Of a stretch of DNA of 6,640 bases, positions 1-6,055 are shown one piece after another. How positions within the stretch are numbered: the stretch's first letter is position 1; every line of letters begins with the position of its first letter. The position numbers and the translations under genes were made by a program. The DNA is from Acidobacteriota bacterium (GTDB lineage Bacteria; Acidobacteriota; Terriglobia; Terriglobales; Acidobacteriaceae): the NCBI GenBank assembly GCA_021805955.1, contig JAJZDO010000702.1:1-6640 (forward strand), written 5' to 3'. The notes under the pieces are model-generated. The model did not search any database. It was given only the letters and a program-made list of their open reading frames with translations, and was not told where the DNA came from.

Positions 1-1
1 A

Positions 2-445
2 TACCTGCGGTCGTTCGACTTCAGCGATCCGCCCCGCGCTCAGGTCGAAAAGATTTATGCCAGATGGGTTGCCGGTGGAACGCCAGATGCTGCCGAATAC
101 AAATTGCTGCAGGATTTTCTGTTCCGCTAAATCGCAATGGAATGCGGATGTCTCGGCATGGCCGTGCATCTGCATGCCATGGCGGGAGCCTGCAGCTACT
201 TTTCCATCACCGGCGTAAATCCGTTATTGCTGGAGCCTCTGTTCAACGATCCGCGCTTGCGGAAGACCAATTTTGTGCTGTTGCATGGCGGCTGGCCGTA
301 TGTACGGGAAATTGGATCGCTGCTGCAGAAGCCGAATGTCTATCTCGATATCTCCTCGCAGGACCTGATCGTTTCTTCGCACACGGAAGCCCGTTGGCTG
401 CGGGAGTGGCTGGAGTTGCAGCCGCAGAAAGTCTTGTTCGGAACT
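2..445 (+). pseudogene. Amidohydrolase-2 family metal-dependent hydrolase, C-terminal part, broken
   Basis: Frame 2 reads as the C-terminal half of an amidohydrolase-2 (TIM-barrel) protein; its beginning lies left of the window. Segments that fit the family are GMAVHLH (about 161-181), with a His expected to be a metal or active-site ligand, and NFVLLHGGWPY (about 269-301), with a second such His. The run ending KVLFGT (to 445) is normally followed by the catalytic Asp. Two lesions are visible. A TAA at 128-130 interrupts the reading frame (DFLFR, stop, IAMECG), and family similarity continues in the same frame on the far side, so it looks like a nonsense mutation of a Tyr-type codon. After FGT the similarity ends and transposase-like sequence begins, so the Asp and everything after it are lost. 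A substrate cannot be assigned. I am confident that the gene is dead and fairly confident of the family, judged from memory of motifs rather than a search. Confidence 0.72.
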
Positions 446-709
446 GGCGCGGTTTTCATCATCATGCAACCCTGTCGATTGCAGCCTATGGCTTCCTGGT
501 CCTGGAACGATGCCTCTTTCCCCCCTCAGGCAACTCGCGATCCATCGAAGCAGTCGATATCGAGCTTCACCTACCCCGCCTGCAAGCCGGCTATGCACCC
601 CGAGGCGCTACCCGTAAGGGCAGAAAGGCATAACCCTCAATCCATTGCCTCTGCGCGACGTCAGATCGCAACCCACCTCGCCCGATCTCTGCCACGTTCC
701 CCCTGCTGT
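442..709 (+). pseudogene. IS701-like transposase, C-terminal remnant, frameshifted
   Basis: From 442, frame 1 encodes NWRGFHHHATLSIAAYGFLV and continues to about YAPRGATR (near 615). This matches the conserved C-terminal end of IS701-type DDE transposases, which typically has a W-x-G-hhHHA-T block followed by A-Y-x-FL. The frame then stops at 631-633. The expected final block (AERHNPQSIASARRQIA, then a helix ending SPCC) is instead in frame 2 from about 614 to 709. A small indel near 605-625 has therefore split the tail over two frames. Only about 90 codons remain: the catalytic DDE region and the 5' end are absent, because the left side abuts the amidohydrolase fragment directly. No natural stop follows the CC pair and I found no terminal inverted repeat to 816, so the element's right end is undefined. 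It cannot encode an active enzyme. The family name rests on recalled motifs. Confidence 0.68.
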
Positions 710-816
710 CTTCGCGGATTCGTATACACAGTAGTACTCGATTCACGATATATGAAAAGAGAATTTTCCGAAGGAAGGCAATTCTTGATATGGGATGCCG
801 GCCATGTTGGCAGGGA
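710..816. other. Gap without a gene between IS remnant and repressor gene
   Basis: Nothing here looks like protein coding sequence. An open frame (frame 2) runs through it to 904, but it loses all family similarity after the transposase tail and enters the repressor gene on the wrong strand. The only structure I can support is the hairpin at 752-784, listed separately. If the insertion element's right end and target-site duplication still exist they should lie here, but I could not recognise them. Confidence 0.5.
752..784 (-). terminator. Possible rho-independent terminator of the LacI-type gene
   Basis: Read on the minus strand, this lies 33 bases beyond the repressor's stop codon. GAATT and AATTC pair as the outer stem and TTCC pairs with GGAA as the inner stem around a TTC loop. 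Three unpaired bases (GCC) sit on one side. The hairpin is followed by TCTTTTC, a modest T-tract. The stem is AT-rich in its outer part and the T-run is interrupted, so strength is uncertain. Confidence 0.42.
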
Positions 817-1914
817 TTATTTCTTTTTGCGGACGGATTTTGTCACCGGCGCAGTCGATCCGCGAGTAATCAGCGTAGGCTTCATCAAGTGGCTGTCGCC
901 GTAGGGCTGGGTTCCATCTTCGCGCCGATGGGCAAGGTGCTTCAGGATGTAGTCGGCCGCATATTCTCCCATTTCTCTCATGGGTTGTTGAATTGTCGTC
1001 AGGCCGGGTGTGCTGAGCGCGGACGGCGGAACGTCGTCGAAACCAATGACCGAACAGCTTTCCGGTACGCGTCGCCCCGCCTCGGACAAGGCGCGAATGA
1101 CGCCATAAGCGGTGAGATCGTCGAAGGCCAGAATCGCAGTGAATTTCTCGCCGGACTGGATCAATTCATTTGCGACCTTCAGACCGCCGTCAAAGCTTGA
1201 ACTGGAATCCATCGTGCCTGGCAGATCGCGAATCAGGGACGATTTCAATCGAAGTCCAACATCCGTCGCGAAACGTCGAACGCCCTTCCAGCGCATGCGG
1301 CTGTCGGCCATTCGGCGCGGGCCGCGCACAAAGGCAACTTCGCGATGACCCAACTGGTACAGATGCTCCATGGCTGCATAGCCGCCCGCCTCATTGTCCA
1401 CAAGCACAGAGTTCACAGTCGGGGATTCCAGATCGCGCCCCACCACCAACGTAGGAATCTGGCGATCGTCGATATCCTCCAGTACCGTGATGTCGAACAG
1501 CAGCCAGTTGGCCACCGTAATCAAACCTTCCACGCGGCGTTCGATCATCATCTCCACATATCGCTCCAGTTGCGAGGGTTGATTGTGAGCATCCATGACG
1601 ATCGGCAGATAGGCCGTAGGCAGCAGTTTGCGCTCAACGCCCTGCAGGATGAGTGTGCAAAAGGGATCTGCAAGGTCGATCACCAGAACGCCAATCATTT
1701 GACTGCGCTGGCTGCGAAGCGAGCGGGCAAAGATATCCGGCCGGTATCCCAGCCGCTCGACGGCGTCCAAGATCTTCTGCTTGGTCTTTTCAGGAATATA
1801 GCGCGCAAGTGGCGCCTCATTCAAAACCAGTGATACCGTAGACGGCGAAAAACCGCTGGCTCGCGCTACATCCATCAATGTCACACGTCTGCGGTTCGAA
1901 CTGATCCTGGTCAT
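817..1914 (-). CDS. LacI-family transcriptional regulator
   Basis: A 365-residue sugar-responsive repressor of usual LacI/GalR length. Residues 11-32 (VTLMDVARASGFSPSTVSLVLN) are the canonical N-terminal helix-turn-helix. The hinge region LGYRPD..ARSLRS (55-68) follows, then a periplasmic-binding-like effector domain beginning at IGVLV. That domain ends with the typical IGFDDVPPS..STPGLTTIQQP segment and a lysine-rich tail. I chose the ATG at 1914: AGGA lies 5 bases upstream, and the predicted -10 box (1943-1948) lies upstream of it. An in-frame TTG at 1971 would add 19 residues but falls in the predicted -35 box. The gene is transcribed away from the large outer-membrane receptor gene, the usual arrangement for a local regulator that controls its neighbour and itself. 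The effector is probably a sugar or sugar derivative, but nothing in the sequence identifies it. No sign of damage. Confidence 0.95.
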   Translation of the reverse strand: MTRISSNRRRVTLMDVARASGFSPSTVSLVLNEAPLARYIPEKTKQKILDAVERLGYRPDIFARSLRSQRSQMIGVLVIDLADPFCTLILQGVERKLLPTAYLPIVMDAHNQPSQLERYVEMMIERRVEGLITVANWLLFDITVLEDIDDRQIPTLVVGRDLESPTVNSVLVDNEAGGYAAMEHLYQLGHREVAFVRGPRRMADSRMRWKGVRRFATDVGLRLKSSLIRDLPGTMDSSSSFDGGLKVANELIQSGEKFTAILAFDDLTAYGVIRALSEAGRRVPESCSVIGFDDVPPSALSTPGLTTIQQPMREMGEYAADYILKHLAHRREDGTQPYGDSHLMKPTLITRGSTAPVTKSVRKKK

Positions 1915-1919
1915 TTTCT

Positions 1920-1923
1920 TCCT
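1920..1923 (-). promoter_or_regulatory. Ribosome binding site deciding the LacI-type start
   Basis: On the minus strand the sequence reads AGGAAGAAATG. The AGGA is 5 bases from the ATG at 1914, which supports that start over the upstream in-frame TTG at 1971. Confidence 0.65.
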
Positions 1924-1938
1924 GCCATGGTATTGGTT

Positions 1939-1948
1939 CGATTTAATA
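1939..1948 (+). repeat. CGATTTAATA repeat, copy 1 (candidate operator)
   Basis: Ten bases identical to 2005-2014 and in the same orientation, 66 bases apart start to start. This copy covers the predicted -10 box of the repressor gene. LacI-family operators usually have a central CG with an A/T-rich half site, which this resembles. The left half here (GGTT before the CG) is a poorer palindrome than in copy 2. Binding by the adjacent LacI-type protein is inferred, not shown. Confidence 0.5.
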
Positions 1949-1971
1949 TCAGCTTCTACAACCCACGTCAA
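1943..1971 (-). promoter_or_regulatory. Sigma70-type promoter of the LacI-type gene
   Basis: Minus strand: TTGACG (1966-1971) as -35 and TATTAA (1943-1948) as -10, separated by exactly 17 bases. Transcription would start near 1936, giving a leader of about 20 bases to the ATG at 1914. The -10 box lies inside one copy of the CGATTTAATA repeat, so a protein bound there would block this promoter. Confidence 0.62.
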
Positions 1972-2000
1972 TCAGTAAATTTAGAGAAGAATAATCTACA

Positions 2001-2014
2001 AAAACGATTTAATA
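2001..2014 (+). repeat. CGATTTAATA repeat, copy 2, with LacI-like palindrome (candidate operator)
   Basis: The second copy of the 10-base repeat is at 2005-2014. With the four bases before it, it forms AAAACGATTT (2001-2010), which matches its own reverse complement at 8 of 10 positions around a central CG. That is the usual shape of a LacI-family operator. It ends one base before the TTGACA box at 2016, so occupancy could interfere with polymerase at the receptor promoter. Together with copy 1 it could support a DNA loop over the divergent promoters. Confidence 0.52.
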
Positions 2015-2015
2015 C

Positions 2016-2045
2016 TTGACATGTGTTAGCGCGGAATAGTACAAA
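2016..2045 (+). promoter_or_regulatory. Likely promoter of the outer-membrane receptor gene
   Basis: TTGACA at 2016-2021 is a perfect -35 consensus. The -10 is weak: the best choices are TACAAA at 2040-2045 (18-base spacer) or TAGTAC at 2037-2042 (15-base spacer). Transcription would start around 2050, giving a leader of roughly 50 bases to the ATG at 2099. The poor -10 lowers confidence, or may reflect a regulated promoter. Confidence 0.45.
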
Positions 2046-2085
2046 CCATGCAACCGTCGCAATGGATTTGAATGCAAGATCTTTC

Positions 2086-2092
2086 GAGGGAG
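2086..2092 (+). promoter_or_regulatory. Ribosome binding site deciding the receptor start
   Basis: GAGGGAG ends 6 bases before the ATG at 2099 and 9 before the ATG at 2102. The first ATG of the open frame (2072) lies upstream of it and has no comparable site. The ATG at 2210, next to the signal peptide, has none either. Confidence 0.55.
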
Positions 2093-2098
2093 TGCCGC

Positions 2099-5000
2099 AT
2101 GATGAACAATGATTTCCGCATTACACTTTTGGCCTTAACGTTGCCGCTGTCGGACAATGTCGAAAATTACGGTCGCTACGCTACCACTCATCCAGCAAAA
2201 CCAACATCCATGCAAGCCAGACTTCTGACGTGCATGGTTTCGGTCGTTTTTGTGCTGATCTTAGGATTGCTGGCCACTTCGCAACTCGCCGCACAGATCG
2301 CCACCGGTAGTCTGAGCGGAACCATACACGATTCTAGCGGCGCAGTCGTGCCCGGGGCCCAGTTGACGTTGACCAACAATGCCACGGGTGTGCCTCTTGC
2401 AACGGTGTCTACTTCGACCGGAACATACCTGTTCCCCACCATCAATCCCGGCACATACACGCTGAAGGTGACCCACGCGGGATTTGGAGATTATGTCACG
2501 CAGAACATCATTATCCATGTGCAGCAGATTAACAATATCGATGTTCCGCTCAGCGTGGGCTCGCAGAATCAGCAGGTAAAGGTTACTGCCGCTGCCCCGC
2601 TGCTTCAGACTCAGGATGCCTCTGTCGGGCAGACCATTGAAGGCCAGGAAATCAACGATCTTCCCCTTGTCAACCGGAACTGGACCTCGCTGGCGCAGTT
2701 GAACGCAGGTGTTACCACGGCAAATCCTAATTTTGGCGCAGCGCCAGGCAGCTCATATTTCAATATCAATGGCAATATCCCCTGGCAAAACGATTTCCGC
2801 CTCGATGGCGTCGACGACAACATCGAGGTATATGGAGGATTCGGTGCGAACATCACTCCTCCGCCGGATGCCATCTCAGAGTTCAAGTTGCAGGCCGGCG
2901 ATTATAGTGCCGAGTTCGGGCACTCCACCAGTGGCGTTATCAATGCCCTTCTAAAATCCGGTACAAACCAGTTTCATGGCGATCTTTGGGAATATCTGCG
3001 AAACACGAATTTGAATGCAGACGATTACTTCTATAAGCTTTTCGGCGGGACCGTCCGGCAGCCGTATCACCAGAACGATTTTGGCGGAACTATTGGTGGT
3101 CCAGTATGGATCCCGAAAATTTACAGTGGCCGGAATAAAACCTTCTTCTTCTTCGATTACCAGGCAAATCTAATTTCCACACCGCAGCAGTACTCGGACA
3201 CAGTGCCGACGGCGCTGATGCAAAGTAGCGGATTCAGCAATCTCGAGGATTTGATCACTAACAACGGCGGCACCAAGTCAGATGGGCTTGGACGCGTATT
3301 TCCATTTGGCGCTGTTCTCGATCCGGCCACTACCCGTGCGGTCGCAGCCGGCGGGATCGATCCGGTCTCGGGCCTGACGAACCCAACAGGTCAGACGATT
3401 TATGTTCGCGACCCGTTTTATGCCGGCGGCAGCATTGCCGGGATTACAGACTTTACCACCAAGAATCCCGCGCTGCTGAACCAGATTCCCGCTGGCCGAA
3501 TCGATCCGAACGCCGTAAAAGTAATGGGAGTGTATCCTGCTGCAAACCAATCTGGCTTCTTCAATGATTACTTTCAATCTCCAGGCCAGACAAACAATAC
3601 CCATCAGTACGATGTTCGGATTGATGAAAATCCAGGTCCAAACGACACTATCTTTGGGGTCTGGGACTGGAGTAACAACGTTGTGGTGCTGCCGAGTGCT
3701 TTGCCTGGGATTGCCGACGGAAACGTGTATGGCACAGGCAATCAAGCCAACCCGATTTATATGATTGTCGGAGGCTGGACACACGTCTTTGCGCCCACCC
3801 TGACCAATGAGTTTCATGCTGGCTATAGCAATTATGTCTATCGCGTTGCTCCGACGTATGCAAACGAAACCGGCATTCCCCAGCAATATGGGATTGGTGG
3901 AATTCCGCAGGTGCCAGGATACGGTGGTTTGCCAAGGATCCAAATTAGCGGCGGCCTTACAAATCTGGGTGCAAGCGAGTTGACCTACTCTTCCATCCGG
4001 GCGCTTGAGCTAATGGACAATCTAACCAAAGTGCATGGCAGCCATACGTTTAAAGTGGGCATGCAGTTCAATCGCTTCGGATCGTCCATTATTCAGTCTC
4101 CCGCTCCGTTGGGACAGTTTAGCTATGGCGGTCTGTGGTCGGATGTTCCGGATTTAGTCTCGCCTACCTCCGGCAACAGCGCAGTAGGCATTGCGGATTT
4201 CCTGCTGAGCCCAACCGGATCCAGTCTGCCTGCCGGCGACGGTGGAATCGGCAATCTGGGCGGTCTATCGAACTGGCAGGGATCGAACATTGCGCCGACG
4301 AAAGATCTCCGATATTACTGGGGAGCATATTTCCAGGATGACTGGAAGGCCACGGAAAACCTGACCTTGAACCTGGGTCTGCGATGGGATTACACCACCC
4401 CTTATGCCGAGGTTCACGGGCGGCAGGCCAACTTTATCCAATCTGGAGATGGCGATGGATCTGGTCCGGCGACATACTATATGCCGAAGCAGGGCTGCAA
4501 GGTTCCTCGGTCTGCCGCATTCGATGCACTCTTAGCATCGAGCGGCATCACGTTGGATTGCATCTCGAATAACGCTGTTGGACTCACGCAGAAAGGTAAC
4601 TTCGCACCTCGGGTTGGGTTTGCCTATCGTATCAAACCGACTGTCGTAGTTCGTGGAGGATACGGAATTACCTATGGCGCACTAGATAACATCGGATTCT
4701 ACGGGAACATCGGCAATAATTATCCCTTCTCCTTTGGCCAGTCTCAGTTCGCAACTAACTCGGAAACGCCTTTCACCAGCAGCCAGGGGCAGACGTACAC
4801 ACTGGAAAACACTTTCACCACTGTAAATCTGGATAATGCGACTCAGGTGAGCGGCGCTGGCGTTATGCTCAACGGACGCCAGTACAACTTCCAAACACCT
4901 TACAATCAAACCGCCAACCTGGCGGTCCAGGATCAATTTACAAACCACGATGCGGTGCAGGTTGGGTACGTTGGAATTGTAGGTCGCCATCTCGATACTC

Positions 5001-5908
5001 TGACTGCCCACAACGTGCCCAGCATCATGTTGCCTCCGGGTACAAATACGCAGCTTTATGCGCCTTTCCCGGCGTTCAATTATTCCAATAGCCAGTGGGA
5101 AGGCACCAATGCTTCCAGTAGTTACAACTCATTGCAGGCGACGTATCAACATCAAACGAGTTACGGATTGGATCTGCTCGCCAATTACACGTGGAGCAAG
5201 TGTATGTCGAATCAGAATTACAATGGCAGCGTTGCCACCTATCGCGCACCTTGGTTGGCAGGCTTTGGGATCAAGGGTGACTACGGTCTCTGCGATGCGG
5301 ACACGACCCATGTCGTGCACGTATCGGGAACGTATAAGCTGCCGGTGGGACGTGACCGGATGTTCGCTAACGGCGTGAATCGCGCAGCGGACGCGTTCAT
5401 CGGCGGATGGGTTGTAAACGGCATCTACACCTTCCAATCCGGCAGTCCAATTAGTGTTGGCTGCCCAAACTCGACCACCGCGGACTTTGGCTGCTTCGCG
5501 AACCGGGTTCCAGGACAGGGTTTGTATACGGGAGGCCACAAGCAGATTCAGTGGCTCAACCCAAATGCGTTTGCCCAGCCGGCTGCCGCAACTGCGATAG
5601 GCCAAAGTGACTACTCGCCTTTAGGCGGACCGATTTATGTCGCAAGGGGTCCAGTTCTAGACAACATTGACGCTTCCGTTTTCAAGCAGTTCTCGATCGT
5701 GCGGCAGACGAAGCTTGAGTTCCGGGCGGAAGCTTTTAATTTATTCAACCACACAGAGTTAGGGCAACCAGGTAACAACGCTGCCTTTGCTGGTCATGGT
5801 TACCAACCTCCGCAGCCCGGCAATCCAAATCCGAGCGGCTTCAGCGAGATAACCTATTCACGCAACAGTCCACGAATCTTGCAGCTTGCTTTGAAACTGT
5901 ACTACTAA
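2099..5908 (+). CDS. TonB-dependent-receptor-like outer membrane protein, Oar type, with carboxypeptidase-regulatory-like domain
   Basis: A 1269-residue outer-membrane protein that probably imports a large nutrient such as an oligosaccharide. Order: a secretion signal beginning near MQARLLTCMVSV (residues 38-65, cleavage probably in QLAAQ); a CarboxypepD-regulatory-like beta-sandwich starting SLSGTIHDSSGAVVPGA (about 72-155); a plug-like segment with LPLVNRNW and FRLDGVDDN (about 160-290); then a long beta-barrel ending in ALKLYY, the aromatic C-terminus expected for barrel assembly. No clear TonB box is visible, as is usual for Oar-like members. The start was chosen for its ribosome site. 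Starts at 2072 and 2210 are possible, and 2210 would place the signal peptide at the very N-terminus. The mature protein holds six cysteines in three close pairs. The divergent LacI-type gene and the downstream oxidoreductase suggest a sugar-related role (inference). Intact, and followed by a strong terminator. Confidence 0.93.
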   Translation: MMNNDFRITLLALTLPLSDNVENYGRYATTHPAKPTSMQARLLTCMVSVVFVLILGLLATSQLAAQIATGSLSGTIHDSSGAVVPGAQLTLTNNATGVPLATVSTSTGTYLFPTINPGTYTLKVTHAGFGDYVTQNIIIHVQQINNIDVPLSVGSQNQQVKVTAAAPLLQTQDASVGQTIEGQEINDLPLVNRNWTSLAQLNAGVTTANPNFGAAPGSSYFNINGNIPWQNDFRLDGVDDNIEVYGGFGANITPPPDAISEFKLQAGDYSAEFGHSTSGVINALLKSGTNQFHGDLWEYLRNTNLNADDYFYKLFGGTVRQPYHQNDFGGTIGGPVWIPKIYSGRNKTFFFFDYQANLISTPQQYSDTVPTALMQSSGFSNLEDLITNNGGTKSDGLGRVFPFGAVLDPATTRAVAAGGIDPVSGLTNPTGQTIYVRDPFYAGGSIAGITDFTTKNPALLNQIPAGRIDPNAVKVMGVYPAANQSGFFNDYFQSPGQTNNTHQYDVRIDENPGPNDTIFGVWDWSNNVVVLPSALPGIADGNVYGTGNQANPIYMIVGGWTHVFAPTLTNEFHAGYSNYVYRVAPTYANETGIPQQYGIGGIPQVPGYGGLPRIQISGGLTNLGASELTYSSIRALELMDNLTKVHGSHTFKVGMQFNRFGSSIIQSPAPLGQFSYGGLWSDVPDLVSPTSGNSAVGIADFLLSPTGSSLPAGDGGIGNLGGLSNWQGSNIAPTKDLRYYWGAYFQDDWKATENLTLNLGLRWDYTTPYAEVHGRQANFIQSGDGDGSGPATYYMPKQGCKVPRSAAFDALLASSGITLDCISNNAVGLTQKGNFAPRVGFAYRIKPTVVVRGGYGITYGALDNIGFYGNIGNNYPFSFGQSQFATNSETPFTSSQGQTYTLENTFTTVNLDNATQVSGAGVMLNGRQYNFQTPYNQTANLAVQDQFTNHDAVQVGYVGIVGRHLDTLTAHNVPSIMLPPGTNTQLYAPFPAFNYSNSQWEGTNASSSYNSLQATYQHQTSYGLDLLANYTWSKCMSNQNYNGSVATYRAPWLAGFGIKGDYGLCDADTTHVVHVSGTYKLPVGRDRMFANGVNRAADAFIGGWVVNGIYTFQSGSPISVGCPNSTTADFGCFANRVPGQGLYTGGHKQIQWLNPNAFAQPAAATAIGQSDYSPLGGPIYVARGPVLDNIDASVFKQFSIVRQTKLEFRAEAFNLFNHTELGQPGNNAAFAGHGYQPPQPGNPNPSGFSEITYSRNSPRILQLALKLYY

Positions 5909-5930
5909 CGAGTCGCTGGGTTGGAAAAGC

Positions 5931-5970
5931 GAAGGCTCTCCATGCACACTCATGGAAGGCCTTCAATTTT
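5931..5970 (+). terminator. Rho-independent terminator after the receptor gene
   Basis: GAAGGC (5931-5936) pairs with GCCTTC (5959-5964), and CCATG (5940-5944) pairs with CATGG (5951-5955) around a 6-base loop. A three-base internal loop (TCT/AAG) separates the two stems. AATTTT follows immediately. It starts 22 bases after the receptor's stop codon and should largely end its transcript before the oxidoreductase gene. Confidence 0.75.
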
Positions 5971-6043
5971 GATGTTCGGTGTACCGCGAGCGCCCCCAGC
6001 AGCCTAGAGTAGGGGTATCGTGGATACAGCGATCGATTCATTT

Positions 6044-6048
6044 GGAGG
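6044..6048 (+). promoter_or_regulatory. Ribosome binding site of the oxidoreductase gene
   Basis: A perfect GGAGG lies 7 bases before the ATG at 6056. It fixes the start of a gene whose end is outside the window. I found no convincing -35/-10 pair between the terminator and this site, so its promoter is unidentified. Confidence 0.8.
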
Positions 6049-6055
6049 AAACAAA

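Noticed and set aside
457..465. Three consecutive His codons, possibly a metal site or tag-like run
   Set aside because: They are explained by the HHHA block typical of IS701-like transposase C-termini.
64..633. Open frame of 189 codons on the plus strand
   Set aside because: Its first two thirds are the wrong frame of the amidohydrolase fragment; only the part from 442 resembles a protein family (transposase tail). It is a chance fusion, not a gene.
137..904. Open frame of 255 codons that follows the hydrolase frame and runs on
   Set aside because: It joins the broken hydrolase, an out-of-frame stretch, the last transposase block and antisense of the repressor. The pieces do not form one protein and there is no ribosome site at 137.
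1345..1833. 162-codon open frame on the plus strand inside the repressor gene
   Set aside because: Fully antisense to conserved LacI-family coding sequence and rich in His/Gln/Arg, as expected for a shadow frame.
817..1971. Repressor starting at the TTG at 1971
   Set aside because: The extra 19 residues overlap the predicted promoter and precede the usual LacI-family N-terminus; the ATG at 1914 has a ribosome site.
3278..3943. 221-codon open frame on the minus strand inside the receptor gene
   Set aside because: Antisense shadow of a long intact gene. Its translation shows no recognisable domain and no promoter or ribosome site supports it.
6015..6027. Perfect inverted repeat GTATC-GTG-GATAC upstream of the oxidoreductase
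   Set aside because: Five-base arms with a three-base loop are too short to separate from chance; no promoter elements flank it.
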